The translations under genes were made by a program, and so were the position numbers. Below are positions 61,652 to 64,000 of a stretch of 64,000 nt of DNA, piece after piece. This DNA is from DASPHG01 sp963849605 (GTDB taxonomy: Bacteria; Actinomycetota; Thermoleophilia; Solirubrobacterales; Thermoleophilaceae). The stretch is taken from NCBI GenBank assembly GCA_963849605.1, contig CAWKHX010000002.1, positions 248,001 through 312,000 of the forward strand, in the 5' to 3' direction. The notes below the pieces were generated by a model. The model saw nothing but the letters and a program-made list of their open reading frames with translations, was not told where the DNA came from and did not search any database. Positions within the stretch are counted from its first letter, which is position 1, and the number at the start of each line of letters is the position of its first letter.

Positions 61652-62289
61652 GCAGCGGCCCGCTCGTCCGCCTGCGCGACGGCGCTGAAGAACGCCTCCA
61701 GCTTGGCCGGGTCCTTGCGCCCCGGCTCGGCCTCCGTGCCGCTGGCCGTGTCGACTGCGAACGGCCGCGTCGCCGCGATCGCCGCTTCCACGTTGTCGGG
61801 CGTCAGCCCGCCGGATAGGACCATCGGGACGCGGTGCCGCGTGCCAATCAGGTCCCAGTCGAGCGTTGTGCCGGTCCCGCCGCGCAGCTCCGGGTGATGC
61901 GCGTCGAGCAGGTGATAGTCGACGTGGTACGGGCGGAGGCTCGTGAGTGACGACTTGTCGCGCACCTGGACCGCCTTCATCACCTTGCAACCGGTGCGGC
62001 GGGCGGCCTCGTCGCAGTACGCGGGCCCCTCGTCACCCTGGAGCTGGAGGAGCGACAGCGTGCACGCGTCGGCGACCGCCGCGAGCTCGTCGAGCGGCCG
62101 GTTGACGAACACGCCAGTGACCTCGACGGGCGCGCGCTTCAGCCGCTGCCCGATCTCCTCGGCGTCTGGCAACGCGCACGCGCGCGGGCTCGGCTCGTGG
62201 AAGATGAGACCGATCGCCCAGGCGCCGAGGTCGACGGCACGCCGAGCGTCATCGAGGTTCGTGATGCCGCAGACCTTGACGCGGGTCAT
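61648..62289 (-). CDS. trpF: Phosphoribosylanthranilate isomerase
   Basis: The 213-residue TIM barrel begins MTRVKVCGITNLDDARRAVD with the catalytic Cys in KVCG. Asp in LLDAHHPE-type region and GGLTPDNV, then FAVDTASGTE complete the family. It converts phosphoribosylanthranilate to CdRP. It heads a trpFBA operon; trpC, D and E are elsewhere. A 17-base palindrome touches its start codon. Confidence 0.95.
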   Translation of the reverse strand: MTRVKVCGITNLDDARRAVDLGAWAIGLIFHEPSPRACALPDAEEIGQRLKRAPVEVTGVFVNRPLDELAAVADACTLSLLQLQGDEGPAYCDEAARRTGCKVMKAVQVRDKSSLTSLRPYHVDYHLLDAHHPELRGGTGTTLDWDLIGTRHRVPMVLSGGLTPDNVEAAIAATRPFAVDTASGTEAEPGRKDPAKLEAFFSAVAQADERAAA

Positions 62290-62305
62290 GCCACCAATGG
62301 TGGCA
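62289..62305. promoter_or_regulatory. Palindrome at the trpF start, possible trp operator
   Basis: TGCCACC, three bases, GGTGGCA. It lies between the trpF ATG and a TAGCGT -10 candidate (minus strand 62313-62308), about where transcription would begin. Confidence 0.45.
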
Positions 62306-62310
62306 CGACG

Positions 62311-63546
62311 CTAAGGCAACGGGAAAGGCTGGCCTTGGCCGGGCGGCTCCTCGCCGCCCTGCGGCTGGCCGCTGGCGTCTAGCGACTGCGGGCGCTTGCC
62401 CAGCTCGACCTCGACGGTCTTGCGCTCATCGCCGCGGAAGTACTCGATCTCCACCGTGTCGCCCGGATTGCGATCGAGGATCGCGTCGGCCACGTCCGCG
62501 CTCTGCTCGACGTCCTGGCCGTCGACCTTGACGATCACGTCGCCGCCGACCTTCAGGCCCTGCGCGATCGCGGTCCGGCCGCCGCGCAGCCCGGCCTTGT
62601 CAGCGGGACCGCCGGGAACGACCTCTTGGACCAGGGCGCCCTGGTCGACGGGCAGGTTCAGGTCCTGCGCCAGCTGCTCGGTGACGGTCGTCGTCGTGAC
62701 GCCGAGGTAGGGACGCTCGACCTCGCCGCCCGCCTTGAGCTGGGGCACGATCTCCGTCGCGGTGCTGACGGGGATCGCGAAGCCGATGCCGACCGAGCCG
62801 TTCGAGCCGCCGGTCGCGATCTGCGAGTTGATCCCGATGACCTCACCGTGAGCGTCGATCAGCGGGCCGCCTGAGTTACCCGGGTTGATCGACGCGTCGG
62901 TCTGGATGACGTTGTCGATCTGGAAGTTGTTCGGGGCGGTGATCTGACGCTGGAGGGCCGAGACGATCCCGGTGGTGACGGTGCGGCTGTAGCCGAACGG
63001 GTTGCCGATCGCGATCACGGGGTCGCCGACACGCAGGTCCGTCGAGTCGCCCAGCTTCAGCGGGACGAGCTTCGGGGCGTCGTCGGGGTCGACCTTCAGC
63101 ACGGCCAGGTCGCTGGACAGGTCGGCGCCGACGACCTGCGCCTTGACGAGGTCGCTCTCCTCGGTGAACCGCACACCGACCTCGCGCGCGTCCTCGACGA
63201 CGTGCGCGTTCGTGAGGATGTAGCCGTCCTTGTCGAGGACGAAGCCGGACCCGGTGGCGATGCCGCCACCCTGGTCGGGCAGCCCGAACGGCGACGTGCT
63301 CTGCGACCGGATGTCGCTCTGGACGAAGACGACGCCGGGACCATCGCGGTCGTAGATGTCGGTGACCGTGAGCCCTTCGTCGCTGCTGTCCGCGGCCGGG
63401 CGCGTCAGCGGCGCCTGGCGAACGACCTCATGCGTGGTGTCGCCGGTGTCGATGACGTCGGTCGCGATCAGGACCGAACCGAGCACGACGGCGATGAGAC
63501 CTCCGACCAACCCGGAAAGGAGATACGGAGTACGGGAACCGCTCAC
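62311..63546 (-). CDS. Membrane-anchored HtrA/DegP-type serine protease with PDZ domain
   Basis: The 411-residue protein has one N-terminal membrane helix (LLSGLVGGLIAVVLGSVLIA), a trypsin-like domain with triad His115 (TNAHVVED), Asp146 (SSDLAVLKVD) and Ser225 (NPGNSGGPL), then one PDZ domain (KVGGDVIVKVDGQDVEQSAD) and a Pro/Gly-rich tail. Such proteases clear or signal misfolded envelope proteins. GTG at 63546 is seven bases from TATAAC with no ribosome site. Confidence 0.94.
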   Translation of the reverse strand: MSGSRTPYLLSGLVGGLIAVVLGSVLIATDVIDTGDTTHEVVRQAPLTRPAADSSDEGLTVTDIYDRDGPGVVFVQSDIRSQSTSPFGLPDQGGGIATGSGFVLDKDGYILTNAHVVEDAREVGVRFTEESDLVKAQVVGADLSSDLAVLKVDPDDAPKLVPLKLGDSTDLRVGDPVIAIGNPFGYSRTVTTGIVSALQRQITAPNNFQIDNVIQTDASINPGNSGGPLIDAHGEVIGINSQIATGGSNGSVGIGFAIPVSTATEIVPQLKAGGEVERPYLGVTTTTVTEQLAQDLNLPVDQGALVQEVVPGGPADKAGLRGGRTAIAQGLKVGGDVIVKVDGQDVEQSADVADAILDRNPGDTVEIEYFRGDERKTVEVELGKRPQSLDASGQPQGGEEPPGQGQPFPLP

Positions 63547-63559
63547 GGCCCGGGTTATA
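63547..63559 (-). promoter_or_regulatory. Leaderless-type promoter of the HtrA gene
   Basis: TATAAC (63559-63554, minus strand), seven bases, then GTG. This is the best -10 match among the leaderless set together with TATGAT at 43882. Confidence 0.5.
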
Positions 63560-63570
63560 GGGAGGGAGCC

Positions 63571-64000
63571 TCAACCTCGTCTAAACAAAAGCGGTGGCAT
63601 TGCCACGAGCGCGCCGAGCCGCGCGCGCAGGCCGCGGCCGCGCACGAGCGCGCGGCGAAGGTGGCGGCGCGCGACGCTGTCCGGCATCCGCCCGCCGTGC
63701 GCGCCGTAACGTCGTTCGCGCAGCATGCGCAGGTACCGCGTGGCCGCGGGATCGGCGGCGCGCTCGAGCCGCCGTTCCAGCTGCTGCAGCGTCAGCCCCG
63801 ACGCGGCAGGCTCGCCGGCCCGTACGAGCACGCGCTGCAGCGCCGCGATCTCGGCCTCCTCCGCCTCCATCCCGCTCCGGTGAGGCACCAGCCGGCGTGC
63901 GCCGAGGGCGACCAGGCAGGCGACAGCAAGCAGCGCGATCGCGGCGAACGCCATCCAGGTCTCGAGGACGGGCCCGCCCGGATGTGCCCCTCCCTCCGCG
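63571..64000 (-). CDS. C-terminal part of a DUF4129/transglutaminase-type membrane protein (5' partial)
   Basis: The frame is open to the window end (AEGGAHPGGPVLETWMAFAA before the visible helix), so the start lies outside. What is seen is one membrane helix (MAFAAIALLAVACLVALGAR) and a cytoplasmic domain with ALQRVLVRAGEPAASGLTLQ, ERRLERAADPAATRYLRML, the layout of DUF4129 tails on TgpA-like transglutaminase proteins, which often occur in actinobacteria beside a MoxR ATPase. The identification is tentative because the catalytic part is not in the window. Confidence 0.65.
   Translation of the reverse strand, partial: AEGGAHPGGPVLETWMAFAAIALLAVACLVALGARRLVPHRSGMEAEEAEIAALQRVLVRAGEPAASGLTLQQLERRLERAADPAATRYLRMLRERRYGAHGGRMPDSVARRHLRRALVRGRGLRARLGALVAMPPLLFRRG

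Overview
The window is 64 kb of high-GC, gene-dense bacterial chromosome. It shows no phage, transposon, CRISPR or plasmid functions. Gene content and order (polA, rpsA, coaE, uvrB and uvrA close together, a DivIVA-type coiled-coil protein, Rex, two DHA2 exporters) point to Actinobacteriota. A signal-anchored repeat protein of the ALFVALGG type suggests the Thermoleophilia branch; that is inference, since there is no rRNA here. Genes are packed with 4-base ATGA or GTGA overlaps, and several appear to use CTGA.

Layout. 1-5.2 kb: end of an exporter ABC protein, a PQQ-type sugar dehydrogenase with PKD domain coupled to a blue-copper lipoprotein, an HNH nuclease with helix-turn-helix repeats, and tRNA-Gln(CUG). 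5.2-11.6 kb: a minus-strand cluster of two APC permease-UspA fusions, a 59-residue membrane protein, two TrkA/KTN proteins and a ferredoxin-reductase-like flavoprotein. 11.7-20 kb: H+-pyrophosphatase; then an operon of family-4 uracil-DNA glycosylase (interrupted by an intein-like insert), tsaE, tsaB, rimI, tsaD, a small glutaredoxin, rex, a YbdK-type ligase and a DUF1844-like protein. 20.1-22.9 kb: DUF2520 protein, panC, panD, panB. 23-27.8 kb: repeat protein, hexapeptide acyltransferase, two DHA2 exporters and a divergent MarR regulator with a duplicated operator. 27.8-46.2 kb: uvrA, a DivIVA protein, uvrB, amidohydrolase, class V aminotransferase, lytic transglycosylase, coaE, rpsA, a geranylgeranyl-reductase-like protein opposite a CarS-like protein, small membrane proteins, polA, malic enzyme and a TIGR01777 epimerase. 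46.2-57.8 kb: transporters, namely an EamA carrier, a polar amino-acid ABC system, a full branched-chain amino-acid (Liv) system, another EamA carrier and an orphan Liv-type binding protein. 57.9-64 kb: PPi-type phosphofructokinase, SnoaL-like protein, a second 59-residue membrane protein, trpFBA, an HtrA protease and the end of a DUF4129-like membrane protein.

Regulation. Many unlinked genes show TAnnnT 7-9 bases upstream of a GTG or ATG with no Shine-Dalgarno sequence, which is the layout of leaderless transcripts. Two divergent pairs share the central TA of overlapping -10 boxes. Genes with leaders tend to carry strong GGAGG sites, often inside small palindromes and often with TTG starts.

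Quality warning. At least six genes that look functional are broken by single-base indels, mostly in short G/C runs, and the uracil-DNA glycosylase carries several. These may be assembly errors rather than decay.
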